A DNA stretch of 62,036 bases from assembly GCF_004564235.1 (NCBI RefSeq), contig NZ_SOMN01000034.1:1-62036 (forward strand). Direction: 5' to 3'. The translations under genes and the position numbers were made by a program. Below the pieces are notes generated by a model. That model ran no database searches, was not told the origin of the DNA, and was given only the letters and a program-made list of their open reading frames with translations. The DNA is from Cohnella luojiensis (GTDB lineage Bacteria; Bacillota; Bacilli; Paenibacillales; Paenibacillaceae). Shown here piece by piece: positions 55,037 through 62,036 of the stretch (positions are counted from its first letter, which is position 1; each line of letters opens with the position of its first letter).

Positions 55037-55068
55037 TTAATCAGAAAATATACAAGGAGGAATCAAGT

Positions 55069-56154
55069 ATGAACAGCTTCACTATCACGGGATCAAGCGA
55101 AGGTACGTTTTTTCCATGGTTTATGGATGGAATTAAAGATAAATTCGAAACCGAAGGTTATCGCTATAGTGAACATCCGGACGAGCCTGTTCGTGTTGTA
55201 TTCCAAACGATTGATGCTATGAACCCCAGGCCATTTCGCAGAAAAGCCCAGGCTACTTTCGTGGTATCCGTTATGGAAACGCATGAGATGGCCGAACCGA
55301 TTTTAAAAGCCGCCTATCCCTTTCTGATTAGATCGCTTTCAAATCATCTTGTTTATATTTGTCATAACGACAAAACAACGGAAATTTATTTTATTACGCC
55401 TGAGCAAGGATGTTATAAAATTACTTGCCATTCTAATAAAGCAGCGTTATTCCAAAGTATTTACGATAGACTCGAACCGCTTGCCTCCTCTGAGCTGGTG
55501 ATTGACAACGAATTTCATTCCGATCTTACGTCCGAACTGTGGGAAGGAGACGAAATCTCGGAAAGCTTGCGTTTCGCCGGAAAAAGATTGGATGGACTAA
55601 ACTTGCTTCCCGCTCCTTTTCCCATTGATCAATATTTAACCCCGCGTGATATGAGGCATCTAAAGAAGCTTTACGGCATTGGAGGTCTAAGCTATGGAAA
55701 CCTCAGCAGCCGAAAAGATCAAGACAGCTTCTGGATGAGTGCCGCGGGGGCTAATAAAGCGGATTTGAAAACGATCGGACAGGATATTTTGCTCGTCAAG
55801 GGATTTAACCCCATATTGAAGGCGATGCAAATCAGCGTTCCTCCGAATCTTACTCCCCATCGGGTTTCCGTTGACGCGATTGAACACTGGATGATTTATG
55901 CGGAGCATCCGCAGGTCGGCGCCATCATTCACATTCACGCATGGATCGACGGAGTTCAAGCAACGGAAATCAATTATCCGTGCGGGACGATTCAACTTGC
56001 CCGAACTGTGGCGGAACTGATTAGACAATCGGATCATCCCGAAAGAACCATCATCGGTTTGAAAAACCACGGACTGACTATTACAGGCCCAGATCTTGAT
56101 GACATTTTCGAACGGATTGACGGCAAAATTTTGCCCCAGGTTCCCATGGTATAG
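55069..56154 (+). CDS. Class II aldolase/adducin-family protein with extra N-domain
   Basis: A 361-residue protein. Residues about 180-361 are the zinc-dependent class II aldolase fold: YGIGGLSYGNLSSRKDQDSF, the metal-binding IIHIHAWIDGV and LKNHGLTITGPDLDD. Residues 1-170 form another domain with a strong start, TITGSSEGTFFPWFMDGIKD, which I do not recognise in the usual 210-residue aldolases. ACAAGGAGGA precedes the ATG. Directly downstream of the dehydrogenase, so the pair probably acts in one pathway. Confidence 0.85.
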   Translation: MNSFTITGSSEGTFFPWFMDGIKDKFETEGYRYSEHPDEPVRVVFQTIDAMNPRPFRRKAQATFVVSVMETHEMAEPILKAAYPFLIRSLSNHLVYICHNDKTTEIYFITPEQGCYKITCHSNKAALFQSIYDRLEPLASSELVIDNEFHSDLTSELWEGDEISESLRFAGKRLDGLNLLPAPFPIDQYLTPRDMRHLKKLYGIGGLSYGNLSSRKDQDSFWMSAAGANKADLKTIGQDILLVKGFNPILKAMQISVPPNLTPHRVSVDAIEHWMIYAEHPQVGAIIHIHAWIDGVQATEINYPCGTIQLARTVAELIRQSDHPERTIIGLKNHGLTITGPDLDDIFERIDGKILPQVPMV

Positions 56155-56176
56155 GAACAGCGCTGTATATCCCGCC

Positions 56177-57028
56177 TCATAAACGGGAACGTAACCATTG
56201 AAAAATATGCCGTAACGCTTCACCGTCATGCAGAAACTGATGATTTCCTTTGGCAAATACAAAGCATTCTTTATCTTCGGAGGCGACGTTTCCGATAAAT
56301 TGCTCAATCAGATCGGAATTTACAATAGAGTCATATCGATCATAAAGGCACAAAATGGGGGAATGAAATTGATTTACTTCCAATAAAGCCTTTGTTCCGT
56401 TATGCAGCAGTTCCGTGAACCAGCGGGGAGTATACCGAATCGTAGCATAAGGATCTTTGAGCATTTCGGAAGTCCAATCTGGCAAAGACGATTGTAACCA
56501 TTTCAGTTTACGCAAAGATTCATTCCACTTTACAAGTTCAAGCGGCAAAGCGGGGGCTATTAATGAAATGAACTCAATAGGTTTTTTTATAAAATACGGA
56601 ACTTTCAGGCGAATCCCCAGTGCCGGAGAAGACAATATAACTCCGGTTACTTTATCGCAGAATTGCTGAGCATATCGGATGGCAACCAGGCCGCCTAAAC
56701 TGTAACCAAATAAATAAATCGGCAACTCCGAAAACTGGATCTGTAAATAGATAACCAATTCATTCAAGTCATCAAGATAGTCTTTGAACTGACGGATATA
56801 ACCGCGTTTTCCCTCCGACTTGCCGAATCCGCGCAGATCGGGAGCAATTAATGCAATATTTCGATGTAAACATTCGATACCTAAATGGGAATATTGTCCG
56901 GAATGTTCCCCCGCGCCATGAACAAAAATAAGCAGAGCTTGAGGATGAACAGGTTTCCACAGGCGGTAATACAGTTTCATTTCCCGTGTACGAGTAAAAT
57001 ATATACCTTCTTTGGAACTTTTATTCAT
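56177..57028 (-). CDS. Alpha/beta hydrolase, monoacylglycerol-lipase-like
   Basis: A 283-residue hydrolase of the lysophospholipase/MGL type: oxyanion-hole FVHGAGEHSGQYSHLG, nucleophile elbow LFGYSLGGLVAIRYAQ, acid Asp in CLYDRYDSIVNSDL and the final His in AKGNHQFLHDGEALR. It starts MNKSSKEGIYFTRTREMKLY with no signal peptide, so it acts inside the cell on monoacylglycerols or lysolipids. It faces the aldolase gene tail to tail. Confidence 0.92.
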   Translation of the reverse strand: MNKSSKEGIYFTRTREMKLYYRLWKPVHPQALLIFVHGAGEHSGQYSHLGIECLHRNIALIAPDLRGFGKSEGKRGYIRQFKDYLDDLNELVIYLQIQFSELPIYLFGYSLGGLVAIRYAQQFCDKVTGVILSSPALGIRLKVPYFIKKPIEFISLIAPALPLELVKWNESLRKLKWLQSSLPDWTSEMLKDPYATIRYTPRWFTELLHNGTKALLEVNQFHSPILCLYDRYDSIVNSDLIEQFIGNVASEDKECFVFAKGNHQFLHDGEALRHIFQWLRSRL

Positions 57029-57283
57029 TTTGTCCGCTCCGAATTTTTTGTTGAAATTGTTTGATTATCCTTCGCTATCCGGTGTTTTCTGATGTCTATT
57101 ATGATTCGATTAATCCATTAGTATTCATTAAAAAATCATAGCTTTAACTGGGTATTGTCGACAGCATGATTATTGCAAAAATTCAAGTTATCAATTTTCT
57201 TCCATCTTCGCGCATGAATCTTTTTCAATCGTAAAGGTTAAATTACTTGTCATGACTTCCTTAGATAGAAAGGATGAAATTCC

Positions 57284-57892
57284 ATTACACTACAGTTCTC
57301 ACCTCAGCTTTACCATCGGTTTATTCGTCCAAAATGGCTTACCAAAAAGTATATTCACGATCACATAAAAGCTAATTTTCAATTGGAAGATCAACTCGTA
57401 CTGGATTTTGGCTCTGGTACTGGAGCCAATTGTTCGATGTTTCATCCGCATTTTTATCTTGGCATCGATCCTGATGCTAGACGAATCGACTACGCGAGGC
57501 GATTATATCCCCGCCATAAGTTTCATGTTTTTGATGGCAAGGAATTGCCGGTTGAAAACGAATCCATAGATAATCTTCTTATTATCGCAGTGTTACATCA
57601 TATTCCCTCTAATGAAATTGCAAATTACATGATGGAGTTTAAGCGAATTCTAAAGCCTGCCGGAACGATAATAGTGATGGAACCCTGTTTATGTAAGGAA
57701 AAACCATTATGTAATTGGTTTATGAAATGGTACGACAAAGGGGAGCACATCCGTAACGAAGAAGAATATTTACGATTGTTTCGAGACTTTAATTATGACT
57801 GCAATGTCATAAAGCGATTCCGAAAATGTTTTTTGTATCATGAACTATTTTTCTCGGCAAAAAAAGACAATGTCAAGGTTGATCAACCTTGA
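57284..57892 (+). CDS. Class I SAM-dependent methyltransferase
   Basis: A methyltransferase of about 202 residues. Motif I is LVLDFGSGTGANCSMFHP, motif II is FDGKELPVENESIDNLLIIA and motif III is RILKPAGTIIVMEPCL. The nearest canonical start is TTG 57383, but the frame opens at 57278 and the stretch before it, LQFSPQLYHRFIRPKWLTKK, is a family-like N-terminus. AAAGGATG lies 7 bases before an in-frame ATT at 57284, so this may be a rare ATT start or an ATG that mutated. The last codons lie inside the terminator palindrome. Target molecule unknown. Confidence 0.75.
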   Translation: MTLQFSPQLYHRFIRPKWLTKKYIHDHIKANFQLEDQLVLDFGSGTGANCSMFHPHFYLGIDPDARRIDYARRLYPRHKFHVFDGKELPVENESIDNLLIIAVLHHIPSNEIANYMMEFKRILKPAGTIIVMEPCLCKEKPLCNWFMKWYDKGEHIRNEEEYLRLFRDFNYDCNVIKRFRKCFLYHELFFSAKKDNVKVDQP

Positions 57893-57903
57893 CATTGTCT
57901 TTT
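57862..57903. terminator. Perfect palindromic terminator
   Basis: A 42-base perfect palindrome (arms 21 bp) ending in T runs on both strands. It serves the methyltransferase and lies over the stop of both that gene and the azoreductase fragment. Confidence 0.85.
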
Positions 57904-58167
57904 TGGTTTTTCCATAAGCCACTTAATCCTTGCTGCAAATGATAAATGTTTGGCCGCTTCTTCAGCTTCTTTGTACGCTTTTTCCAATATTTCTTCCCGA
58001 TTTCGAATAGCTGTCCCTTGAGCTCTGATGATTTGATAATCTTCAATTCCCAAGAAATTGAACATGGACTTCAAATATTTGTGCGAGTATTCAACCTCAG
58101 TATACCAATCGTTATTCGTGTAAACGGAGGCGGATATAGTTTGTCCAAATCGTTTTTTAATTAATTC
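57883..58167 (-). pseudogene. Azoreductase C-terminal fragment
   Basis: A start-less frame of 95 codons. The body reads GQTISASVYTNNDWYTEVEY and YLKSMFNFLGIEDYQIIRAQ then REEILEKAYKEAEEAAKHL, the C-terminal third of FMN-dependent NADH:quinone azoreductases (AzoR). The N-terminal flavodoxin half is missing, with the SDR gene beginning at 58170 directly upstream. So the 5' part was deleted. Confidence 0.7.
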
Positions 58168-58169
58168 AA

Positions 58170-59042
58170 TTATATAGCGTGAGAAATTCCGTTAACGATT
58201 TGGGTCAGTGCCTCGCTGATTGGCGTAACTGGACGACCGAGCAGCTTTTCCAAATCGTTGCTTTCGATTTCCAGCGTGCCTTCCCGGATGCCTTGCTGGA
58301 TACCTACGAGAATAGGAATGACGAAGTCGGGTACACCCGCGCCTTTCATGATTTCGGCATACTTGGCATCATCGACTTGTTGTACGGGTACTTCTTTGCC
58401 TAATACCGTTCCAATAACAGATACTAGTTCTACTTGAGTCATCAGTTTACCCGAAAGCTCGTAGATCGTATTCTCGTGCCCATCTCCCGCCAATACTGCT
58501 GCAGCTGCCTCCGCGTAATCTTGTTGAAATGCCCAGCCTGCTTTACCCTTTCCTGCAGACGTCACCCACGGCGCTCCTGCCAACACACCTTTAATGTTCC
58601 CGATCTCATTCTCCAAGTACCAGTTGTTTCGCAAGAAGGAGTACGGAATACCCGTTTTGATGATTGCTTCTTCTGTGACACGGTGTACTAGAGCTAGGAA
58701 CAACTTGCTTTCACTTGCATTAACTGCACTTGTATATGCAATAAATCCAACTTGCGCGCGTTGCGCCGCCGCTACCGCATTTGTATGTTGACGAATTCTT
58801 GTCTCGTTGTCCCCATCTGCAGAGATGATTAACAGCCGGTCGATACCAGCAAAAGCTGAATCCAATGTTTCCGGGCGGTCAAAATCTCCATGCCGTACTT
58901 CTACTCCCCGAGCTTGCAGCCCTTCTGCTTTTTCCGGATTGCGAACGCTAACGGCTAATTGACTTGCGGGTACGGATTTCAATAACGTTTCTACTACTTT
59001 TGTTCCCAATTTCCCTGTTGCGCCAGTGACTAAAATTTTCAT
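58170..59042 (-). CDS. NAD(P)-binding NmrA/QOR2-like SDR
   Basis: A 290-residue atypical SDR. The cofactor site MKILVTGATGKLGTKVVETL is followed by RLLIISADGDNETRIRQHTN and RNNWYLENEIGNIKGVLAGA. It resembles quinone oxidoreductase YtfG/QOR2, which reduces quinones or methylglyoxal-like compounds. ATG 59042 is chosen with GGAGGAA upstream; the TTG at 59057 is inside that site. An operator-like inverted repeat at 59081-59103 is shared with the Rrf2 gene upstream, so it is likely Rrf2 controlled. Confidence 0.9.
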   Translation of the reverse strand: MKILVTGATGKLGTKVVETLLKSVPASQLAVSVRNPEKAEGLQARGVEVRHGDFDRPETLDSAFAGIDRLLIISADGDNETRIRQHTNAVAAAQRAQVGFIAYTSAVNASESKLFLALVHRVTEEAIIKTGIPYSFLRNNWYLENEIGNIKGVLAGAPWVTSAGKGKAGWAFQQDYAEAAAAVLAGDGHENTIYELSGKLMTQVELVSVIGTVLGKEVPVQQVDDAKYAEIMKGAGVPDFVIPILVGIQQGIREGTLEIESNDLEKLLGRPVTPISEALTQIVNGISHAI

Positions 59043-59080
59043 CTCGTATTCCTCCAATATATTTAGTTGTAATCATGTTT

Positions 59081-59103
59081 GTTATAACTTAATTAGTTAC
59101 AAC
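59081..59103. promoter_or_regulatory. Rrf2 operator candidate before the SDR gene
   Basis: GTTATAACT-TAATT-AGTTACAAC, an inverted repeat, about 40 bases before the SDR start. A close copy is at 59570-59592. Confidence 0.55.
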
Positions 59104-59139
59104 AAGTTTATAAAATAAAAGCTCTTGAGGAGCTCTCAT

Positions 59140-59556
59140 TTATTTGAATCGTGATGTGAGTTGAAGCAAAGTCGTTTGTGCCAACCTGTGTTCCATAGCG
59201 GATTGAGCTTCAAACAATTCGGCTTGAAGAACCGACTCGATGTTCCGACCGACTTGGCATCGTATATTCGAATCTTCGTGAACACGGAATAACTGGTTTT
59301 CTTCGATTACATTCACAGCGCGATATACATCAAGAAGCGTAATTTCTTCGGGTGTTTTGAGTAACGAAGCGCCTCCTACCCCCGGACGTACTTCTACTAA
59401 TCCTGCTTTTTTTAACATGCCCATAATTCTTCGGATTACCACAGGATTTGTGTTTACGCTGCCGGCAATGAAGTCCCCAGTCAAGTCGTTCGGATAAACG
59501 GTAATCAAGGAAAGGATATGAACAGCCATTGAGAAGCGCGTGCTTATTTGCTTCAT
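59140..59556 (-). CDS. Rrf2-family regulator, YwnA-like
   Basis: A 138-residue winged-helix protein: KQISTRFSMAVHILSLITVY, then the DNA-binding part VNTNPVVIRRIMGMLKKAGL and the wing VEVRPGVGGASLLKTPEEIT. The three-Cys iron-sulphur motif of IscR/NsrR is absent; there is only one Cys, in DSNIRCQVGRNIESVL. This suggests a redox- or electrophile-sensing YwnA/YwgB type. ATG 59556 is chosen; the frame runs 17 codons upstream through its own operator. It is upstream of the SDR on the same strand. Confidence 0.9.
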   Translation of the reverse strand: MKQISTRFSMAVHILSLITVYPNDLTGDFIAGSVNTNPVVIRRIMGMLKKAGLVEVRPGVGGASLLKTPEEITLLDVYRAVNVIEENQLFRVHEDSNIRCQVGRNIESVLQAELFEAQSAMEHRLAQTTLLQLTSRFK

Positions 59557-59569
59557 GATTAACACCACC

Positions 59570-59592
59570 GTTGTAACCATTGTAGTTATTAC
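59570..59592. promoter_or_regulatory. Rrf2 operator candidate before its own gene
   Basis: On the minus strand GTAATAACT-ACAAT-GGTTACAAC, 17 or so of 23 positions equal to the repeat at 59081-59103. Position 14-36 bases before the Rrf2 start suits autorepression. Confidence 0.5.
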
Positions 59593-59619
59593 TATGCCTG
59601 ATGTCAATATCGCTACATT

Positions 59620-60300
59620 TCATTTTTTATCCCCAAAGAAAAGCCGACTCACTCGTTTAGAGAAGTCTTCTATTCCAAAACTTGCCGTATCGACGCGGTT
59701 ATACCAATTAGTTATGGTTTCCAAGATCCATAAAGGTACCTGTATATCGCATATTAGAGGATAAAAATGTTTGTAAGCCCATACCAGATGTTCCCAACGA
59801 CTATCGTTTCCTTCCTTGATATATTCCGATACGTCAAGAACTTTTCCTCTTCCCTTCTGCAAGAGAACGTTTTTTAGATGAATGTCCCTTGGGTTCAGTC
59901 CCTGACTTCGGACAAACTCACGGCCCTCCTCAATGTCTTGGATCGCTTGCTCTGGAACTCGAACACCTTGCAGAAGACAATCATATAAGGTAATTCCTTG
60001 TTCATAACTTAAAACCAAATAGTTAGGTCCGGTTCCATAACATTGGGGGAAATACGGTGAACCTTTTAAACGTTCGTATATACCTGCTTCCACTTCCTTT
60101 TTCTCTAATGCTTTATCAGAATAAACTTTATATGCGTAATTGGGAGTGTTCGGGTAATAAAAGACCGCCGCATCCGTTCCGATGCCGATACAACGCAATT
60201 CTTCTGAAAACCTGATAACGGAAACAGGTTTATTGTTTTCATAACCAACGATCTCAACGTCCCTTAATGCTTCCTCAGCTTGTTTCCAATCTGGAATCAT
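59620..60300 (-). CDS. Serine/threonine kinase-like protein, YrzF type
   Basis: A 226-residue single-domain kinase-fold protein. The ATP-site Lys is in NYAYKVYSDKALEK, the catalytic loop is LNPRDIHLKNVLL with Asp and Asn in place, and the metal motif DFG appears as LDVSEY. The glycine-rich loop is GIGTDAAVFYYP. It resembles B. subtilis YrzF, a small putative kinase expressed in sporulation. ATG 60300 is chosen since AGGAG is 9 bases upstream; the ATG at 60306 is too near. Confidence 0.82.
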   Translation of the reverse strand: MIPDWKQAEEALRDVEIVGYENNKPVSVIRFSEELRCIGIGTDAAVFYYPNTPNYAYKVYSDKALEKKEVEAGIYERLKGSPYFPQCYGTGPNYLVLSYEQGITLYDCLLQGVRVPEQAIQDIEEGREFVRSQGLNPRDIHLKNVLLQKGRGKVLDVSEYIKEGNDSRWEHLVWAYKHFYPLICDIQVPLWILETITNWYNRVDTASFGIEDFSKRVSRLFFGDKK

Positions 60301-60328
60301 AAGCATCTTCTCCTAGTGTTTATTGACA

Positions 60329-61807
60329 TTAAAGTTCAACGATCTTTGTAGCAATATTCTTGCAAAATTCACTGTCATGCTCCACGAATAGAATGGTTGG
60401 AGAGTATTCAAGCAGTAACTCTTCGATTTGCATGCGAGAAATAACATCAATAAAATTAAGCGGTTCATCCCAAATTTGCAAATGAACTTTCTCGCAAAGA
60501 CTTTTTGCAATCAGCACTTTCTTCTTTTGTCCGCCGCTATAAGCTGAAATATCCTTTTCGAATTGAACTCTGGAAAAATCCAGCTTTCTTAATATCGCTT
60601 TAAAGAGGCTTTCATCAATACCATTGTCTCTAGCGTAGTCCGTTAAATTGCCTCGTAAATGAGAGGTGTCCTGTGATACATAGGATATTTTAAGCTGACT
60701 TCCCTTTCTGAAAGTGCCGGTATAGTTTATATTCTCGCCGTAAATCAGTTTGATAATGCTTGATTTTCCTGAGCCGTTTTTACCTGAAAGCGCAATTCGA
60801 TCACCTTGCTCAATCGTAAAGCTTACATCAGAGCAAACCATCTTCTCACCGTAATAAATCGAAACATTGTCAATTTCGGCAAGTTGGTTTTTATGATAAG
60901 CAAGCTGCGTGATCTTTAAACTTTCAGAGCTCTCGATATTTTGAAGGAGCTTAGACTTTTCGTCAATAGCGGATTTCTGTCTATTCTCAATTGATTTAGA
61001 GCGTTTCATCATTTTAGCGGCCTTATGGCCAACATACCCTTTATCAACCTTGGAACCGGAATTTCTCGTGCCGTTTTTCGTTTTTTCCACTTCGTGTGAC
61101 CAGTTACTAATTCGCTGAGCGGAATCTGACAAGCGTTTAATGTCTCTTTTTAGCTTTTCGTTTTCTGCGAGCTCGAAGTTATCTTGTCTCATTTTATTTT
61201 CCCACCAATCCGAGAAATTTCCTTTTTGAATTTCTAAGTTGGTTTTGTTGATGGATAGAATGTGATCGATGCAGTTGTCCAGAAACGATCTGTCGTGAGA
61301 GACCAGAATAAAACCGTTTTTGGTTTTCAAATAATTACTGACAAGTTTTCTTGCATTCAGGTCAAGATGATTGGTTGGTTCATCAATTAATAGAAAACTA
61401 TTTTCCTTAAGAAATAAGGCAGCCAACAACACTTTCGTTTGCTCTCCATTGGACAATGAATCAAAGGGCCGATATAAAACATCTTCAGAAACCTTCAGCA
61501 ATGAGAGTTCACGCATTAATTCCCAGTGAAGATAGTCTGGATAAATGTCGTTGATTACATCAAGGGTATTGTTTTCCTTGTTTTCGACATGGAAAGGGAA
61601 AAATTCAAAGCTGACATTAGCTGAAATATTACCGCTGAATTCATATTTACCGAGCAACAAGTTGAGAAATGTCGTCTTGCCTCTACCGTTTCTTCCCGTA
61701 AATCCTAATTTCCAATCGGTATCTATTTGAAAATTTACGTTTTCGAATATGTTATCGTAACTGCCATCATAGGCAAACGTCAGGTTTGTAACATTAATTA
61801 ATGACAT
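60329..61807 (-). CDS. Lsa-type ABC-F ribosome-protection protein
   Basis: A 492-residue ABC-F protein with two ATPase domains and no membrane part. Domain 1: GFTGRNGRGKTTFLNLLLGK, SLSNGEQTKVLLAALFLKEN and LLIDEPTNHLDLNARK. The linker (about 190-295) is long and basic and would reach the ribosome. Domain 2: IALSGKNGSGKSSIIKLIYG, SAYSGGQKKKVLIAKSL and IWDEPLNFIDVISR. Layout and motifs match Lsa(A), which protects against lincosamides, pleuromutilins and streptogramin A. Codon use is more AT-rich than neighbours, a sign of transfer. A leader ORF and attenuator precede it. Resistance is inferred, not shown. Confidence 0.9.
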   Translation of the reverse strand: MSLINVTNLTFAYDGSYDNIFENVNFQIDTDWKLGFTGRNGRGKTTFLNLLLGKYEFSGNISANVSFEFFPFHVENKENNTLDVINDIYPDYLHWELMRELSLLKVSEDVLYRPFDSLSNGEQTKVLLAALFLKENSFLLIDEPTNHLDLNARKLVSNYLKTKNGFILVSHDRSFLDNCIDHILSINKTNLEIQKGNFSDWWENKMRQDNFELAENEKLKRDIKRLSDSAQRISNWSHEVEKTKNGTRNSGSKVDKGYVGHKAAKMMKRSKSIENRQKSAIDEKSKLLQNIESSESLKITQLAYHKNQLAEIDNVSIYYGEKMVCSDVSFTIEQGDRIALSGKNGSGKSSIIKLIYGENINYTGTFRKGSQLKISYVSQDTSHLRGNLTDYARDNGIDESLFKAILRKLDFSRVQFEKDISAYSGGQKKKVLIAKSLCEKVHLQIWDEPLNFIDVISRMQIEELLLEYSPTILFVEHDSEFCKNIATKIVEL

Positions 61808-61845
61808 AAAATAACCCTCCCGTATGAAAAAATGAAAAAATAAAA

Positions 61846-61874
61846 AGCTACAAGAAAGTTACTTTCTTGTAGCT
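61846..61874 (-). terminator. Attenuator hairpin in the ABC-F leader
   Basis: Arms 61846-61858 and 61862-61874 (AGCTACAAGAAAG and complement), 13 bp perfect, followed on the minus strand by TTTTTATTTTTT. It stands about 40 bases before the ABC-F start, within its leader, so it can stop transcription before the gene. Confidence 0.75.
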
Positions 61875-61931
61875 CAAATAAATACAGTTAATCCAACCCG
61901 CTATAGAGTTATATAGACGGCAGATAACATT

Positions 61932-61961
61932 CTAGGAATTCTTTAAAGGAATTAATGCCAT
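61932..61961 (-). CDS. Leader peptide MALIPLKNS
   Basis: A 9-codon frame with an ATG and a stop, upstream of the attenuator. GGGAGAAG lies about 12 bases before the ATG. ABC-F resistance genes of this kind are often induced by ribosome stalling on such a short ORF. Weak because so short. Confidence 0.4.
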   Translation of the reverse strand: MALIPLKNS

Positions 61962-62012
61962 TAATATCTAATCTTCTCCCTAAGTAGAAAATTACTTTTG
62001 GGAGTGGTTACC

Positions 62013-62036
62013 TTGGCGAGAACAAAAGCAATTCAT
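62013..62036 (+). CDS. Start of a further gene, cut by the window end
   Basis: TTG at 62013 with GGGAGTGG about 5 bases upstream encodes MARTKAIH before the sequence ends. The pattern MAxTKxIH is like the start of mobilisation relaxases of integrative elements, but 8 residues cannot settle this. Confidence 0.3.

Overview
The window reads as chromosomal DNA of an aerobic, endospore-forming Bacillales bacterium, most likely in the Paenibacillaceae (Paenibacillus/Cohnella type). Reasons: a GerA-type germinant-receptor operon, a spoVA operon, LplABC/YtcQ-type sugar importers without their own ATPase, YesN/AraC regulators with long sensor domains, strong AGGAGG ribosome sites and frequent TTG/GTG starts. 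No rRNA, tRNA, CRISPR array or complete insertion sequence was seen.

Region 1 (1-9000) is about stress and osmotic control. A small excisionase-like HTH gene and a universal stress protein lie at the left. Then comes a tightly coupled minus-strand operon ehuB-ehuC-ehuD-ehuA-ectA-ectB-ectC-ectD, which joins an ectoine/hydroxyectoine importer to the whole ectoine and hydroxyectoine biosynthetic route. An MscS channel follows. Two decayed gene remnants flank this block: an antiporter C-terminus and an RCK_C-like tail.

Region 2 (9900-13200) holds a beta-helix protein with no signal peptide and an apparent ATA start, then malate:quinone oxidoreductase. Region 3 (13300-23500) is a polysaccharide-utilisation locus: GH105-type unsaturated glucuronyl hydrolase, a lyase-like toroid protein, an LplB/LplC/SBP importer and a membrane-anchored AraC regulator, with CcpA (cre)-like sites before the importer and the regulator. 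Region 4 (23600-27800) is a gerA-gerC-small D subunit-gerB operon with a sigma-G-like promoter. Region 5 (28000-30700) has an HPP membrane protein divergent from a GntR regulator, with matched operators, then an MBL-fold hydrolase.

Region 6 (30900-41500) is a hexuronate-type catabolic island: two SDRs, an enolase-superfamily dehydratase, UxuA, a second CUT1 importer, an RraA-fold protein that may be the missing pyruvate aldolase, a frameshifted AraC regulator and an FCD GntR regulator with a perfect palindromic operator. It plausibly takes up the uronates that Region 3 releases.

Region 7 (41600-47000) contains a CBO0543-like gene broken by an in-frame stop and a second spoVA-type operon (yetF-spoVAC-spoVAD-spoVAEb) divergent from a DUF1657 gene. 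The YetF protein carries a C-terminal copy of the DUF1657 motif. Region 8 (47000-52100) encodes a two-gene BcrAD/HgdC-type activase plus HgdB-like reductase/dehydratase. Region 9 (52300-57900) is an unassigned set: cardiolipin synthase, zinc dehydrogenase, class II aldolase, monoacylglycerol-lipase-like hydrolase and a methyltransferase. Region 10 (57900-62036) has an azoreductase fragment, an Rrf2-controlled SDR, a YrzF-like kinase and an AT-rich Lsa-type ABC-F resistance gene behind a leader ORF and attenuator. The last 8 codons begin another plus-strand gene, possibly of a mobile element.
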